A stretch of DNA of 64,000 nucleotides from Microbacterium sp. Leaf320 (GTDB lineage: Bacteria > Actinomycetota > Actinomycetes > Actinomycetales > Microbacteriaceae), in contig NZ_LMOD01000002.1 in assembly GCF_001423485.1 (NCBI RefSeq), positions 274,539 to 338,538 of the forward strand, given 5' to 3'. The first letter of the stretch is position 1. Each line of letters begins with the position of its first letter. This document shows, piece by piece, positions 1 to 9,009 of the stretch. Both the position numbers and the translations under genes were made by a program. The notes below the pieces were generated by a model. That model was not told the DNA's origin and did not search any database. It saw nothing but the letters and a program-made list of their open reading frames with translations.

Positions 1-265
1 CGCGAAGCGCGAGCCGCACCCGACCGACCGCCGTGCGGGCGTCGTCGTGCCGACCGTCAGCAGCGACGACGAGGTGCGCGAGACCCTCGGGGCGATGCAC
101 CGACGGATGCTGTCGCTCGTCGACGAGATGAGCGACAAGGAGCGCGGGATCGTCACGCACTTCCTCGCGGGCATGACGTCGGCGATCGAAGAGGCATCCG
201 ACCTCGACCAGGAGCTGCGCGACGTCATCCGCTCGCACGAAGAATCGGAGTCTTCCGGCGAGTGA
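1..265 (+). CDS. MarR-family transcriptional regulator, C-terminal part (5' end outside window)
   Basis: The reading frame is open from base 2 and ends at a TGA at 263-265. The first visible residues form the HPTDRRAG stretch that MarR proteins carry in the wing of their winged helix. It is followed by a helical C-terminus of about 70 residues of the kind that builds the MarR dimer interface. The recognition helix and N-terminus lie upstream of the window, so ligand and target cannot be judged. It is convergent with the MHS transporter that ends at 311. An ATG at 47 is internal and not a likely start, because the conserved wing precedes it. Confidence 0.75.
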   Translation, partial: AKREPHPTDRRAGVVVPTVSSDDEVRETLGAMHRRMLSLVDEMSDKERGIVTHFLAGMTSAIEEASDLDQELRDVIRSHEESESSGE

Positions 266-276
266 CCGCCGAGGGC

Positions 277-293
277 CGGCCGCGAATCGGCCG
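277..293. terminator. candidate bidirectional terminator hairpin
   Basis: Perfect 6-base arms CGGCCG (277-282 and 288-293) around a CGAAT loop lie in the 45-base gap between two convergent stop codons. There is no clear U tract on either strand, so this is only a weak candidate. Confidence 0.3.
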
Positions 294-310
294 ACCACCC
301 GACGGGTCGA

Positions 311-1912
311 TCAGGCCTTCTCGGCCTGATCCTCGGTCTGCTCATCCGCGTCCTGTTCCGCCTGCGCGGCCAGCTCGGCCACGTACTCCGGGTTCTCGAG
401 GCGCTCGGGGAAGAGCTCGTCGAGATCGAGGTCGGGGTTCTCCTCCTGCGTCTCGACCAGCTCGACGGCCTCTTCGTGGGTCTGCACGCTCGGCATCGCG
501 CCGGGCAGGGGCCGGCGCGCCGACTCCTTGAGCACGACCACGGCGATGAAGCCGGCGATCGAGGTGCCGATCACATAGAACGCCGGCGCGAGCGACGACC
601 CGGTCATCTGCACGAGCGCCTCCATCACCACCGGAGCCGTACCCGCGAACAGCGCGACCGCGAGGTTGTACGAGATGCCCATGCCGCCGTATCGCGACGA
701 CGTCGGGAAGAGCGCAGGCAGCGACGACGCGAGGTTCGCGACGTAGAACGTCACCGGGAACGCGAGCAGCACGAGACCGAGCAGAGTCGACCAGATCTCG
801 CCGTGCATCATGAACAGGAACGACGGCACGGCCAGCACGATCGCCGAGATCGATCCGATGAACAGCACCCTCTTGCGACCGATGCGGTCGGACAGCTTGC
901 CGGTGAGCGGGATGCAGAGGGCCATCGCAACAAGCACCGGAAGCGTGAGCAGGGTGCCGTGCACCTCGTCGTAGCCGAGGGTTCCGGTCAGATACGTCGG
1001 CATGTAGGAGGTGAGGGCGTAGCCGACCGTGTTCGCGGCGGCCACCAGCACGAAGGCCGTGAGCAGCTCACGCCAGTACGCGCGGATCAGCGCGATGACG
1101 CCCTTCGGGGCATCGACCGCTTCCTTCGCGTCGTCGGCCGCGCGCTGGGCGGCATCCTGCGCTTCCTGGAAGGCCGGGGTGTCTTCGATCTTGAGACGGA
1201 AGTAGATCGCGATCAGTCCGAGCGGCAGGGCGACGAGGAACGGGATGCGCCAGGCGAAGCCCTGCATCACGTCGGCCGAGAGCGTGAGCTGCAGGATCGA
1301 CACGAACGCGGCGCCGATCGCGAAGCCCATGTACGAGCCGAGGTCGAGCAGCGAGGCGTAGAAGCCGCGGCGCTTGTCGGGCGCGTATTCGGTGATGAAC
1401 GTCGTGGCACCGGCATACTCGCCGCCGGTCGAGAAACCCTGTGCGAGCTTGAGGACGATCAGCAGGATGGGCGCCCAGACGCCGATCACCGAGAAGTCGG
1501 GCAGCACGCCGATGAGGAAGGTCGCCGCAGCCATCATGATGAGCGTGAACGCGAGCACGCGCTGGCGACCCATGCGGTCGCCGAGCTGGCCGAGCACGAT
1601 GCCGCCGAGCGGACGCGCGACGAAAGTCACGGCGAAGACGCCGAGCGAGAAGAGCGACTGCGCGCCGGCCGACGCGTCGGGCAGGAATGCGCGCCCGATG
1701 ATCACGGCGAGGTAGCCGTAGACGCCGATGTCGTACCACTCCATGAGGTTGCCGACCACGGTGCCCGCGACGGCGCGGCGGAGCATCGGGCGGTCGACCA
1801 CCGTGACGTCCTCGACGGTGAGGCGCCGCAGTTCGTCCTGCTTGACCGGTCGCAGGCGACGGATCAGTCGCTGCCACATGGTCGGATTCTCGGTCTTCAA
1901 TGGATCGGACAT
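311..1912 (-). CDS. MFS transporter, metabolite:H+ symporter (MHS/ProP-ShiA type)
   Basis: This 533-residue protein is an integral membrane transporter. The first about 45 residues are cytoplasmic. A WYDIGVYGYL segment in the first helix and the GRPLG-like and GDRMGRQR loop motifs identify the metabolite:H+ symporter branch of the major facilitator superfamily, which includes ProP (proline/betaine) and ShiA (shikimate). About 12 hydrophobic segments follow, with a second family loop (GKLSDRIGRKR) after the central cytoplasmic loop. The C-terminus is a long acidic tail rich in E and D, as in osmosensing ProP proteins, but I see no clear heptad coiled coil. The ATG at 1912 is preceded by an AGAAG ribosome-binding site. 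The substrate is uncertain; a compatible solute or a carboxylate are both possible. Confidence 0.85.
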   Translation of the reverse strand: MSDPLKTENPTMWQRLIRRLRPVKQDELRRLTVEDVTVVDRPMLRRAVAGTVVGNLMEWYDIGVYGYLAVIIGRAFLPDASAGAQSLFSLGVFAVTFVARPLGGIVLGQLGDRMGRQRVLAFTLIMMAAATFLIGVLPDFSVIGVWAPILLIVLKLAQGFSTGGEYAGATTFITEYAPDKRRGFYASLLDLGSYMGFAIGAAFVSILQLTLSADVMQGFAWRIPFLVALPLGLIAIYFRLKIEDTPAFQEAQDAAQRAADDAKEAVDAPKGVIALIRAYWRELLTAFVLVAAANTVGYALTSYMPTYLTGTLGYDEVHGTLLTLPVLVAMALCIPLTGKLSDRIGRKRVLFIGSISAIVLAVPSFLFMMHGEIWSTLLGLVLLAFPVTFYVANLASSLPALFPTSSRYGGMGISYNLAVALFAGTAPVVMEALVQMTGSSLAPAFYVIGTSIAGFIAVVVLKESARRPLPGAMPSVQTHEEAVELVETQEENPDLDLDELFPERLENPEYVAELAAQAEQDADEQTEDQAEKA

Positions 1913-1969
1913 TCAGTCATCTTCTCTCTCGTGCCGGATCAGCCTCGTAGGCCGGGCCGGACAGACGAC

Positions 1970-1995
1970 GGGGAGGCGGCTGTCGCCGCCTCCCC
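1970..1995 (-). terminator. intrinsic terminator-like hairpin downstream of csbD
   Basis: Perfect 11-base arms (GGGGAGGCGGC at 1970-1980, GCCGCCTCCCC at 1985-1995) enclose a TGTC loop. It lies 18 bases after the csbD stop codon on the minus strand, between csbD and the transporter gene, so it should separate the two transcripts. Confidence 0.7.
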
Positions 1996-2012
1996 GCACT
2001 GTGTGGCTGTTC

Positions 2013-2186
2013 TCAGCTGTTGAACGCGTCCTTGACGTTCTCGCCGGCCTTCTTGACGTTGGCCTTCGCCTGGTCGGCGCGGCCCTCTGCCTCGAGCTTC
2101 TCGTTGTCGGTCACCTTGCCGGCGGCCTCCTTCGCCTTGCCGGCGAGGTCCTGAGCGGCGTTCTTGATCTTGTCATCGAGTCCCAT
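2013..2186 (-). CDS. CsbD family protein
   Basis: A 57-residue, highly charged protein begins MGLDDKIKNAAQDLAGKAK and continues with repeated K/A/E/G-rich helices typical of the CsbD family. These are small soluble proteins whose members are often induced by general stress; the molecular role is unknown. The ATG at 2186 is preceded by GAAAGGATC, a reasonable ribosome-binding site. The gene is followed by a strong hairpin at 1970-1995. A small membrane-protein gene ends about 60 bases upstream on the same strand, so the two may share a transcript. Confidence 0.85.
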   Translation of the reverse strand: MGLDDKIKNAAQDLAGKAKEAAGKVTDNEKLEAEGRADQAKANVKKAGENVKDAFNS

Positions 2187-2246
2187 GGGGGATCCTTTCT
2201 CTCATCAGCGGTGGTCTTCAGTTGGTCTACGACTGCGGCTCTGCAC

Positions 2247-2531
2247 TTACAGCGGGAGCGAGAGGATCTGGGCGATCAGCGGCAGCGTGGCGGCGGCGAT
2301 CAGGGCGATGAGCCCGACGATGCCTGCGGTCTGCCAGAGGGGAGCGCGCGACGAGGAAGCCTGCGAGAACGACGCGCGCGACGAGGAAGCGGCGACGCGG
2401 TCGATGCCGGTGCGCCTTCCTACGGCCTCGCGGGCGGACAGCGGGGCGAGGGTGACGGACGAAGCCTCCGGGCTCACGATCCGGCGCGCTCGGAGATCGC
2501 GACGCGTGGGGGCTTCTGCTGCTGTCGTCAT
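2247..2531 (-). CDS. small single-pass membrane protein, unknown function
   Basis: This 94-residue protein has an Arg- and Ser-rich soluble N-terminus (about 65 residues) and one C-terminal hydrophobic segment (IVGLIALIAAATLPLIAQIL), so it is probably a tail-anchored protein. I do not recognise a family. The start is well supported by GGAGGAAGGTGAG just upstream of the ATG at 2531. It is divergent from the SDR gene at 2625 and upstream of csbD on the same strand. The link with CsbD hints at a stress role, but that is only inference from position. Confidence 0.6.
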   Translation of the reverse strand: MTTAAEAPTRRDLRARRIVSPEASSVTLAPLSAREAVGRRTGIDRVAASSSRASFSQASSSRAPLWQTAGIVGLIALIAAATLPLIAQILSLPL

Positions 2532-2560
2532 GGCCTCTCACCTTCCTCCGCACAAAGATT

Positions 2561-2575
2561 ACTAGGTGAACTAGT
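2561..2575. promoter_or_regulatory. candidate operator in a divergent promoter region
   Basis: ACTAG-GTGAA-CTAGT is an inverted repeat in the 93-base space between two divergent genes, and the surrounding bases also read as an imperfect direct repeat of ACTAGNTGAA. Such A/T-rich dyads are unusual against this GC background and resemble MarR or PadR sites. The binding protein is unknown. Confidence 0.4.
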
Positions 2576-2624
2576 GAATTGCCACCCTAGCGAAATATTC
2601 AGGCATTCCGCTTACGCTCAAGAC

Positions 2625-4241
2625 ATGACCGAGCTCACCCAGCCCACCGGGCACGAAGAGGCCCTGCGCGCCCTCCCCCGCGAGGACGGATCGGCGCCCC
2701 GCGCGCTCGTCCTCGGAGCCACCGGATACATCGGCGGCCGCCTCACCCCGCGCCTGCTGAACGCCGGATACCGGGTGCGCACGCTCGCCAGAGACGCCGC
2801 GCGCGCGGCATCCTTCCCCTGGGGCCCGGAGTGCGAGATCGTCGAGGGCTCGGCGGATGACGCGGATGCCGTGGCCGAAGCCATGGACGACGTCGATGTC
2901 GTCTACTACCTGATCCACTCGATGACCGCGGGCAAGGGCTTCGAGGAGAGCGACGAGCGCGCGGCCACCACGGTCGCGGAGGCCGCGGCGAAGGCCGGCG
3001 TGCGTCGCATCGTCTACCTGGGCGGCCTGCATCCCGAGGATGCGAAGCTGTCGCCGCACCTGCGCTCGCGCGTGCGCGTGGGCGAGATCTTCCTCGAATC
3101 CGGAGTGCCGTCGCTCGTGCTGCAGGCCGGTGTCGTGATCGGCTCGGGGTCGGCATCGTTCGAGATGATCCGCCACCTCACCGATGTGCTGCCGTACATG
3201 CCGGCGCCGAAGTGGGTGCGCAACCGCATCCAGCCGATCGCCGTGCGCGACGTGCTGCACTACCTGCTCGGAGCTGCACGGGTGGATGCCGATGTGAACC
3301 GCGCGGTCGACATCGGCGGCCCCGACGTGCTGCGGTATGGCCAGATGATGAACGGGTACGCACTCGAGGCGGGTCTGCGTCAGCGGGCGATCGCGGCTCT
3401 GCCCGTGCTGACCCCCGGCCTGGCATCGCACTGGGTGAACCTCGTGACGCCGGTTCCGCGGTCGATCGCGCGGCCGCTCGTCGCCTCACTGCAGAACGAG
3501 TGCATCGTGAAGGACCATGCGATCGATGACCTGATCCCGAAGCCCGACGGCGGGCTGACGCCGTACCGCACCGCGGTGTCGATGGCGCTGGGCCGGGTCG
3601 ACGCCGACACGATCGAGACGAGCTGGCAGGATGCCGAGGTCTCGGGCGCCCCGAGCGATCCGCTGCCGAGCGACCCCGACTGGGCCGGACGCACCGTCTT
3701 CACCGACACCCGCAAGCTGAAGACGGCCGCGCCGGTCGACGGGCTCTGGCGCGTGATCATCGGCATCGGCGGCTCCAACGGCTGGTATTCGTCGAAGTTC
3801 CTGTGGGCGGTGCGCGGGTGGATGGACCGCCTCGTCGGCGGCGTCGGCCTTCGCCGCGGGCGTCGCAGCAAGGTCGAGGCCCGGGTCGGCGACGCGATCG
3901 ACTTCTGGCGCGTCGAGGCCGTCGAAGAGCCGGGGCGCGCGACCGAATCCTCCCCCGCGAGCGGCGGGCTGCTGCGCCTTCGCGCCGAGATGAAGGTGCC
4001 GGGCGAGGCGTGGCTCGAACTGCGGGCGCTGCCGGACGGCGAAGGGTCGCGCTACGAGCAGCGCGCCGTGTTCTTCCCCCGCGGACTCGCCGGCCGCCTG
4101 TACTGGCTCGGCGTGCTGCCGTTCCACGGGTTCATCTTCGCGGGCATGGCCGCCAGGATCACCGACGCGGCTGCCGTTCCGGTCGAGACGGTCGCGCCCG
4201 GGGCTCCGGGTGCTGATCCCGAGGCGGCCGCCGTCGCCTGA
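2625..4241 (+). CDS. NAD(P)-binding SDR/NmrA-like protein with C-terminal DUF2867 domain
   Basis: This 538-residue protein has an N-terminal atypical short-chain-dehydrogenase fold with the dinucleotide motif GATGYIGG at residues 31-38 and a YYLIHSM segment. Its C-terminal part, from about residue 350, matches the DUF2867 architecture common in actinobacteria. Such proteins are predicted oxidoreductases of unknown substrate, and some family members act on quinone- or lipid-like compounds. I chose the ATG at 2625 because TACGCT (2613-2618) stands exactly 6 bases before it, the spacing expected for a leaderless transcript, and no Shine-Dalgarno sequence is present. The frame remains open far upstream, but those codons overlap the divergent small membrane-protein gene. 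Confidence 0.85.
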   Translation: MTELTQPTGHEEALRALPREDGSAPRALVLGATGYIGGRLTPRLLNAGYRVRTLARDAARAASFPWGPECEIVEGSADDADAVAEAMDDVDVVYYLIHSMTAGKGFEESDERAATTVAEAAAKAGVRRIVYLGGLHPEDAKLSPHLRSRVRVGEIFLESGVPSLVLQAGVVIGSGSASFEMIRHLTDVLPYMPAPKWVRNRIQPIAVRDVLHYLLGAARVDADVNRAVDIGGPDVLRYGQMMNGYALEAGLRQRAIAALPVLTPGLASHWVNLVTPVPRSIARPLVASLQNECIVKDHAIDDLIPKPDGGLTPYRTAVSMALGRVDADTIETSWQDAEVSGAPSDPLPSDPDWAGRTVFTDTRKLKTAAPVDGLWRVIIGIGGSNGWYSSKFLWAVRGWMDRLVGGVGLRRGRRSKVEARVGDAIDFWRVEAVEEPGRATESSPASGGLLRLRAEMKVPGEAWLELRALPDGEGSRYEQRAVFFPRGLAGRLYWLGVLPFHGFIFAGMAARITDAAAVPVETVAPGAPGADPEAAAVA

Positions 4242-4264
4242 GCCGCACCGGCCGTCCGGCCGCT

Positions 4265-4412
4265 GCGCGGGGCCACTTACACACCGCAATTCCGCGCGGG
4301 GTCGCCTTCGCACCCGATTCCATGCGGGGCCACTTACACACCCCACACAGCCGATTCGGATGCGTAACTGACCCCGCACGGGCCGAAACCCGTGCGGGGC
4401 CACTTATGCATC
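4265..4412. repeat. cluster of short intergenic repeats (GCGGGGCCACTTA units)
   Basis: Three direct copies of a unit resembling TGCGGGGCCACTTACACACC start near 4265, 4321 and 4391. A weaker relative (GCGCGGGGTCGCC) starts near 4294, and an inverted relative (GATGCGTAACTGACCCCGCA) lies at 4359-4378. The last inverted and direct units form an imperfect palindrome. The cluster fills the gap between two convergent genes and resembles elements near 36.3 kb and 61.8 kb. Confidence 0.7.
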
Positions 4413-4417
4413 GAAAG

Positions 4418-6394
4418 TCAGGATGGGCGCTCGGCCAGTCCTGCGGGGTCGGCGCCGGGATCCGCAGCGGCATCCGCATCCGCATCCGCACCGGTCTCGA
4501 TCGCCCCGGCATCCGGGATGATGTCGATCGCCTCGGTCGCGGTCGCGTAGACCTCGGCGAGGCTGTCGTCGACGTCGGCTTCGTCGATCCAGGCGAGGTC
4601 GTCTTCGGAGTGGTCATACTCCACCGGTACGAGGGCGAAGTCGTCGCCGTACTCCTCGAGCCCCGCCATGACGCTGTGGCGCACGGCCATGCGGGCATAC
4701 CGGTCGCGCAGGATCAGCGGATCGCGCCGGAGGTCCTTCATGAACGCGACCATCATGAACGCCATGATCACCGCGAACGGCAGGGCGGCGATGATCGTGA
4801 CGTTCTGCAGCGATTTCAGCCCGCTGCCCTCCTCGCCGGTGACGAGCAGCACGGCGGCGATGACTCCGACCAGGACACCCCAGACGACCGCGACCCAGCG
4901 CGACGGCTCGGGCCGCCCCTGCTGCGACAGCGTGCCCATCACGAGGGATGCGGAATCCGCCCCGGTGATGAAGAAGATCGCGATCAGCAGGATCAGCACG
5001 ATGCTGGTGATCAGCGGGAACGGCAGGTTCTCGAGCACGCCGAAGAGCACTTCCTCGGGCGGATCGACCGTGAGGTTCGCGCCGTCCATCTGCTGCTGAA
5101 TGGCCGTGGTCCCGAAGATCGCGAACCAGATGAGCGAGATGACGGCGGGCACGACGATGACGACCGACACGAACTGGCGAAGCGTGCGGCCGCGCGAGAT
5201 CTTCGCGATGAACATGCCGACGAACGGCGACCACGAGATCCACCATGCCCAGTAGAAGATCGTCCAGCTCGACAGGAACATCTGCGCCTCGTCGCCCTGC
5301 GAGGCCGAGCGGGCGACCATCTCGGGCAGGTCGCCGAGGAACTGCACGGCGACCGAGGGGATGACGTTGAGGATCAGCAGCGTCGGACCGACGAAGAACA
5401 CGAAGAATGCGAGCAGCAGAGCCACGACCGCGTTGATGTTCGACAGCGCGCGGATGCCCTTCGAGACGCCCGAAACGGCGGATGCGATGAAGCACGCGGT
5501 GAGCACGGCGATCGCGGCGATGAGCACTCCGTTGCCGAGTTCGCCGATGCCGCTGACGATCTCGACGCCGTGGCCGATCTGCAGGGCGCCGAGGCCGAGC
5601 GAGGCCGCGGTGCCGAACAGCGTGACGATGATCGAGAAGATGTCGATCGTGCGGCCGAGGGGTCCGGTCGTGCGACCCTCTCCGAGCAGCGGAGCGAAGA
5701 TCGACGAGATCAGCGGCGTGCGGCCGCGGCGGAATGCACCGTAGGCGATCGCGCCACCGACGAGCGCGTAGAACGCCCAGGCCTGCGGGCCCCAGTGATA
5801 GAGCACCTGCGCCTGCGCGGTGTGCATCGCGTCGAGAGTGTTCGCCTCGACGGTGCCGGGCGGCGGGTTCTCGAAGAAGGTGAGCGGCTCGGCGGCACCC
5901 CAGAAGACGAGGCCGATGCCCATGCCGGCGGCGAACAGCATCGAGATCCACGAGAACATCGAGAACTCGGGCTCTTCATCGTCGCGGCCGAGGGGGATGC
6001 GTCCATAGCGGCTGAAGCCGATGAACAGCATGAAGACGAGGATGACGGTGGCGATCGTCGTGAAGAAGAAGCCGAAATACTCCACGACCCAGGCGAGCAC
6101 GGTCGAGGTCGTGCCCGAGAGGTTGTCACCCGCGAACACACCCCACGCGATGAACGCGACGGTCAGCGCGACGGCGAGGCCGAACACGAGCGGATCGGTG
6201 CGGTAGGTGCGGCCGGTCTCTTCGACCGCGACGCCGGGAACGAGCGCCGGATGCACGCCACGCGGCGGCACGGCGGCGATGTCACGCACGATCTTCTGGG
6301 CGGCCTCGGTGGCCTTCGCGGCCTGCCGGACTGCGGCAGTGTTGGTCTTCGGAGCGTCGTTCCTCGGGGGCGTCTTATCGTCCGGAGTGTCCAT
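4418..6394 (-). CDS. BCCT-family (betaine/carnitine/choline) transporter
   Basis: This 658-residue membrane protein belongs to the BCCT family of compatible-solute importers. It carries the glycine-rich GMGIG motif at residues 157-161, which in BetP-like members goes with Na+-coupled betaine transport. The family signature spans residues 377-404 (FYWAWWISWSPFVG followed by ISRGRT). About 12 transmembrane segments lie between residues 70 and 590. The long N-terminal tail and the acidic, Ala-rich C-terminal tail are cytoplasmic and may sense osmotic stress, as in BetP. The start at 6394 gives a normal length and has GGGAGAA upstream; an in-frame ATG 18 bases earlier is a weaker choice. Together with the MHS transporter at 311 it suggests osmoprotectant uptake. 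Confidence 0.9.
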   Translation of the reverse strand: MDTPDDKTPPRNDAPKTNTAAVRQAAKATEAAQKIVRDIAAVPPRGVHPALVPGVAVEETGRTYRTDPLVFGLAVALTVAFIAWGVFAGDNLSGTTSTVLAWVVEYFGFFFTTIATVILVFMLFIGFSRYGRIPLGRDDEEPEFSMFSWISMLFAAGMGIGLVFWGAAEPLTFFENPPPGTVEANTLDAMHTAQAQVLYHWGPQAWAFYALVGGAIAYGAFRRGRTPLISSIFAPLLGEGRTTGPLGRTIDIFSIIVTLFGTAASLGLGALQIGHGVEIVSGIGELGNGVLIAAIAVLTACFIASAVSGVSKGIRALSNINAVVALLLAFFVFFVGPTLLILNVIPSVAVQFLGDLPEMVARSASQGDEAQMFLSSWTIFYWAWWISWSPFVGMFIAKISRGRTLRQFVSVVIVVPAVISLIWFAIFGTTAIQQQMDGANLTVDPPEEVLFGVLENLPFPLITSIVLILLIAIFFITGADSASLVMGTLSQQGRPEPSRWVAVVWGVLVGVIAAVLLVTGEEGSGLKSLQNVTIIAALPFAVIMAFMMVAFMKDLRRDPLILRDRYARMAVRHSVMAGLEEYGDDFALVPVEYDHSEDDLAWIDEADVDDSLAEVYATATEAIDIIPDAGAIETGADADADAAADPGADPAGLAERPS

Positions 6395-6565
6395 GGGAAC
6401 CCATTCTCCCATGCCGGCATACTGCGGCTGGGGCGGGAAAACCCAGATCAATCGGTCGATCCGCGGCGCGTCGGGGTCGGACGCGCCGCGCGGATGCCGG
6501 ACGCTCCGGGTTTTCCGGGCGCGTCAGCGCGGGCCGGACGCGGCGGCGGGGCGGGCGGGCGCGCG

Positions 6566-8254
6566 TCAGCGCAGGCGACGCCCGCCGAAGACCGCGTGCA
6601 GCAGGGGAAGGGCCGAGACGCAGATGAGGGTGATGCCGAGCGGCGGCAGAGTCGCGACGAGCAGCGCTCCGCCGACGAGCATCGCGGCGAACAGCACGCC
6701 GGATCCGATGCGGCGCGCGATGCCCTCGAGCCGGTCGAGGCGACGCTCGAGGCGCGAGGTGTCGAAAGAGACGTTGCCGTCGTCGACCCGGGTGATGATC
6801 GCGTCGATCCGCTTGGGAAGGCGATAGGTGACGGCCGCGGTCTCCATGGCCTGCTGGGCCATCTCCTGCATGAGGTTGCCCGACTCGTCGCGCAGCAGTC
6901 GCCCGGCGTAGGGCTCGGCGGCATCCCACACGTTGAAAGTCGGGTCGAGGCTCGAGCACATGCCCGAGGTCAGCGAGACCGCGCGGATCAGCAGCAGCAT
7001 GTTCTCGGGAAGCTGCAGCGGGAGCGAGCGCACCATGTCACCGAACTCGTCGGCGAAGTCCGTGAACTCCTTCGGGTCGACCTTGCTCAGCTCGGCGAAG
7101 CCCATGCCGCCGAAGCGGGCGAAGAGCGCCCGCAGAGCGCGTTCGAGCTCGGCGGTGTCGGCCGACGGCAGCAGCACGCCGATCTCCTGCGCAGCGGCCA
7201 CGAGCCCCTTGCTGTCGCGGCCGGCGACCGCGATGAGCAGCGTGCGCAGCCCGTCGCGAAGACTCGCCGGGACCTCGGCCATCATCCCGAAGTCGATGAA
7301 GGTGAGCCGGAAGTTGCGGCCGGTGGTGGATGCAGGCTCCGGCGTCACGAAGATGTTGCCGGGGTGCGGGTCGGCGTGCACGAAGCTGTGCGTGAACACC
7401 TGGTCGAACATGACCTCGGCGAACACGTCGGCGACCTCCGACGGATCGATGTCCGCTGCGCGCAGAGCATCCGTGTCGTTGATCTTGATGGCAGTGACGT
7501 CCGACAGCGTGAGCACGCGGCGGGTCGAACGCTCCCAGACGATCTCGGGGGCGCTGACGCGCGCATCCTCGGCGAAGTTCTCGCGGAACCGCTCGGCGCT
7601 GGCCGCCTCGTGCAGGTAGTCGATCTCCTCGAGGCTCGTCTGCGCGAACTCCTCGACGAGACCGGGGGCGTCGACGCGGTCGGCGACCAGCCGCACGCGC
7701 GTCAGCCACCGGGCCACGCGGCGGAGCGCGGCGAGGTCGACCGCGACGATCTCGTCGATGCCGGGGCGCTGCACCTTGACGACCACGTTGCCGAGTCCGG
7801 TGTCGACGGCATCCTGGGCTGCGAGACGGGCGCGATGCGCCTGCCCCAGGGATGCCGCGGCCACCGGCGTCTCGTCGAACCACGCGTAGGCCTGCTCGAG
7901 CGGCATGCCGAGCTCGGCCTCGGCGGCAGCGCGGATGCCGGAGAACGGCACGGACGGAACCTCGTCCTGCAGTCCCTCGAGCTCTTTCGTGATCTCGGGC
8001 GGCAGCACGTCGAGGCGCGACGACATGAACTGGCCGACCTTGATCATGAGGCCGCCGAGCTCGACCGCGAGCACGTGGAAGCGCTTCGCGAAGCGCTGCA
8101 TGCGCGGCGCTCGGGTGCGCTCCGAGACCGAGCTCAGACCGAACTTCGGCAGAACGAGCTCGAACCACCAGATCTTGAGGAATTCACGCGCCGCGAACGA
8201 GAGGATGCGGCGGTACCGGGCACGATGGGCGCCCTGCGCCGCAGCATCCGTCAT
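6566..8254 (-). CDS. ABC1/UbiB (AarF) atypical kinase family protein
   Basis: This 562-residue protein has the family's diagnostic KxGQ motif (IKVGQFMSSR, residues 71-80), an invariant lysine in VVVKVQRPG, an HADPHPGN catalytic loop and an FIDFG metal-binding motif. Two hydrophobic segments at the C-terminus anchor it in the membrane. Characterised relatives (UbiB, ADCK3) are ATP-binding proteins needed for isoprenoid quinone synthesis or lipid handling. In a menaquinone-using actinobacterium the role is unproven. It ends 171 bases from the BCCT gene start and begins 27 bases after the PadR stop on the same strand, so it may be co-transcribed with the regulator. Confidence 0.9.
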   Translation of the reverse strand: MTDAAAQGAHRARYRRILSFAAREFLKIWWFELVLPKFGLSSVSERTRAPRMQRFAKRFHVLAVELGGLMIKVGQFMSSRLDVLPPEITKELEGLQDEVPSVPFSGIRAAAEAELGMPLEQAYAWFDETPVAAASLGQAHRARLAAQDAVDTGLGNVVVKVQRPGIDEIVAVDLAALRRVARWLTRVRLVADRVDAPGLVEEFAQTSLEEIDYLHEAASAERFRENFAEDARVSAPEIVWERSTRRVLTLSDVTAIKINDTDALRAADIDPSEVADVFAEVMFDQVFTHSFVHADPHPGNIFVTPEPASTTGRNFRLTFIDFGMMAEVPASLRDGLRTLLIAVAGRDSKGLVAAAQEIGVLLPSADTAELERALRALFARFGGMGFAELSKVDPKEFTDFADEFGDMVRSLPLQLPENMLLLIRAVSLTSGMCSSLDPTFNVWDAAEPYAGRLLRDESGNLMQEMAQQAMETAAVTYRLPKRIDAIITRVDDGNVSFDTSRLERRLDRLEGIARRIGSGVLFAAMLVGGALLVATLPPLGITLICVSALPLLHAVFGGRRLR

Positions 8255-8280
8255 GTGTCGTCCCTGGGTCGTGTGTGCGA

Positions 8281-8913
8281 TCAGTCCTGAGCGAGGATCG
8301 AGTACAGCCTACGGCGGGCGTCATCGAGGATCTCGATCGCCGCCTGCACCTGCTCAGGCGATCCGCTGCGGCCCACCTGCGCGGCTGCCGCTGCGAGGTC
8401 GACGCCCGCCTTGGGCAGAGCCGTGAAGCGGGGATCGTTGCGGTGACCGTCCTTCGTCGAGCTCGACTCCCAGGGTGCCGGTGCCTCGGTGGTCTCGGTC
8501 GCGACCGCACGACCGGCCTCGGTGAGCGAGTAGGTCTTGCGACCGTTCTGCTCTTCGGCCTCGATCAGGCCCTCGTCGGCGAGCAGCTGCAGCGTCGGGT
8601 AGACCGAGCCTGCGCTCGGCTTCCACGAGCCGCCACTGCGCTCGGCGATCTCGTTGATGATCTGGTAGCCGTGCATCGGCTTCTCGGCGAGGAGCGAGAG
8701 CACCGCGGCGCGAACGTCGCCCTTGGCCATGCGGGTGCCGCCGGACGGACGCTGCTCGAACGACTTGCGCAGCTGGTCGAGTGCGTCGAAGAGGGTGCCG
8801 GCCGGGCCGTTGGCTCCGCCGAAGCCGCCGGATCCGAAGATGCCGCCCAGCGGGTTGTCGGTGTTGCCTGCGCCGTTGCCTGCGCCGGTGCCGAAGGGGA
8901 ATGCGTTGTTCAT
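8281..8913 (-). CDS. PadR-family transcriptional regulator
   Basis: This 210-residue protein has a Gly/Asn/Phe-rich low-complexity N-terminus of about 60 residues. It is followed by a PadR winged helix (VRAAVLSLLAEKPMHGYQII, then SAGSVYPTLQLLADEGLI and GRKTYSLTEAG) and a C-terminal helical dimerisation region. PadR proteins are mainly repressors released by small hydrophobic ligands. The start at 8913 is supported by GGGAGGTCATC before the ATG. A perfect palindrome 32 bases upstream (8945-8958) is the likely autoregulatory operator. The long N-terminal extension before the winged helix is unusual for the family. Confidence 0.9.
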   Translation of the reverse strand: MNNAFPFGTGAGNGAGNTDNPLGGIFGSGGFGGANGPAGTLFDALDQLRKSFEQRPSGGTRMAKGDVRAAVLSLLAEKPMHGYQIINEIAERSGGSWKPSAGSVYPTLQLLADEGLIEAEEQNGRKTYSLTEAGRAVATETTEAPAPWESSSTKDGHRNDPRFTALPKAGVDLAAAAAQVGRSGSPEQVQAAIEILDDARRRLYSILAQD

Positions 8914-8944
8914 GATGACCTCCCGGAAGTGGTGAGCGATAGTC

Positions 8945-8958
8945 AACGATATATCGTT
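8945..8958. promoter_or_regulatory. PadR operator candidate
   Basis: AACGATATATCGTT is a perfect 14-base palindrome in an otherwise GC-rich region, immediately upstream of the padR-like gene. Its size and A/T-rich core fit known PadR-type operators. Binding is inferred. Confidence 0.65.
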
Positions 8959-9009
8959 AAGGCTGAGTGGCGGGTGGGAGTTTCGGTTCTGAAGAAACTT
9001 CGGCGGATG

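Noticed and set aside
476-2023. Long plus-strand open frame opposite the MHS transporter
   Set aside because: Low-complexity His/Arg/Glu product; the minus-strand gene has clear family motifs.
4322-8290. Very long plus-strand open frame (1322 codons) opposite the BCCT and AarF genes
   Set aside because: It is antisense to two well-supported genes, and its product is an unstructured R/D/E/H-rich string typical of a GC-rich antisense frame.
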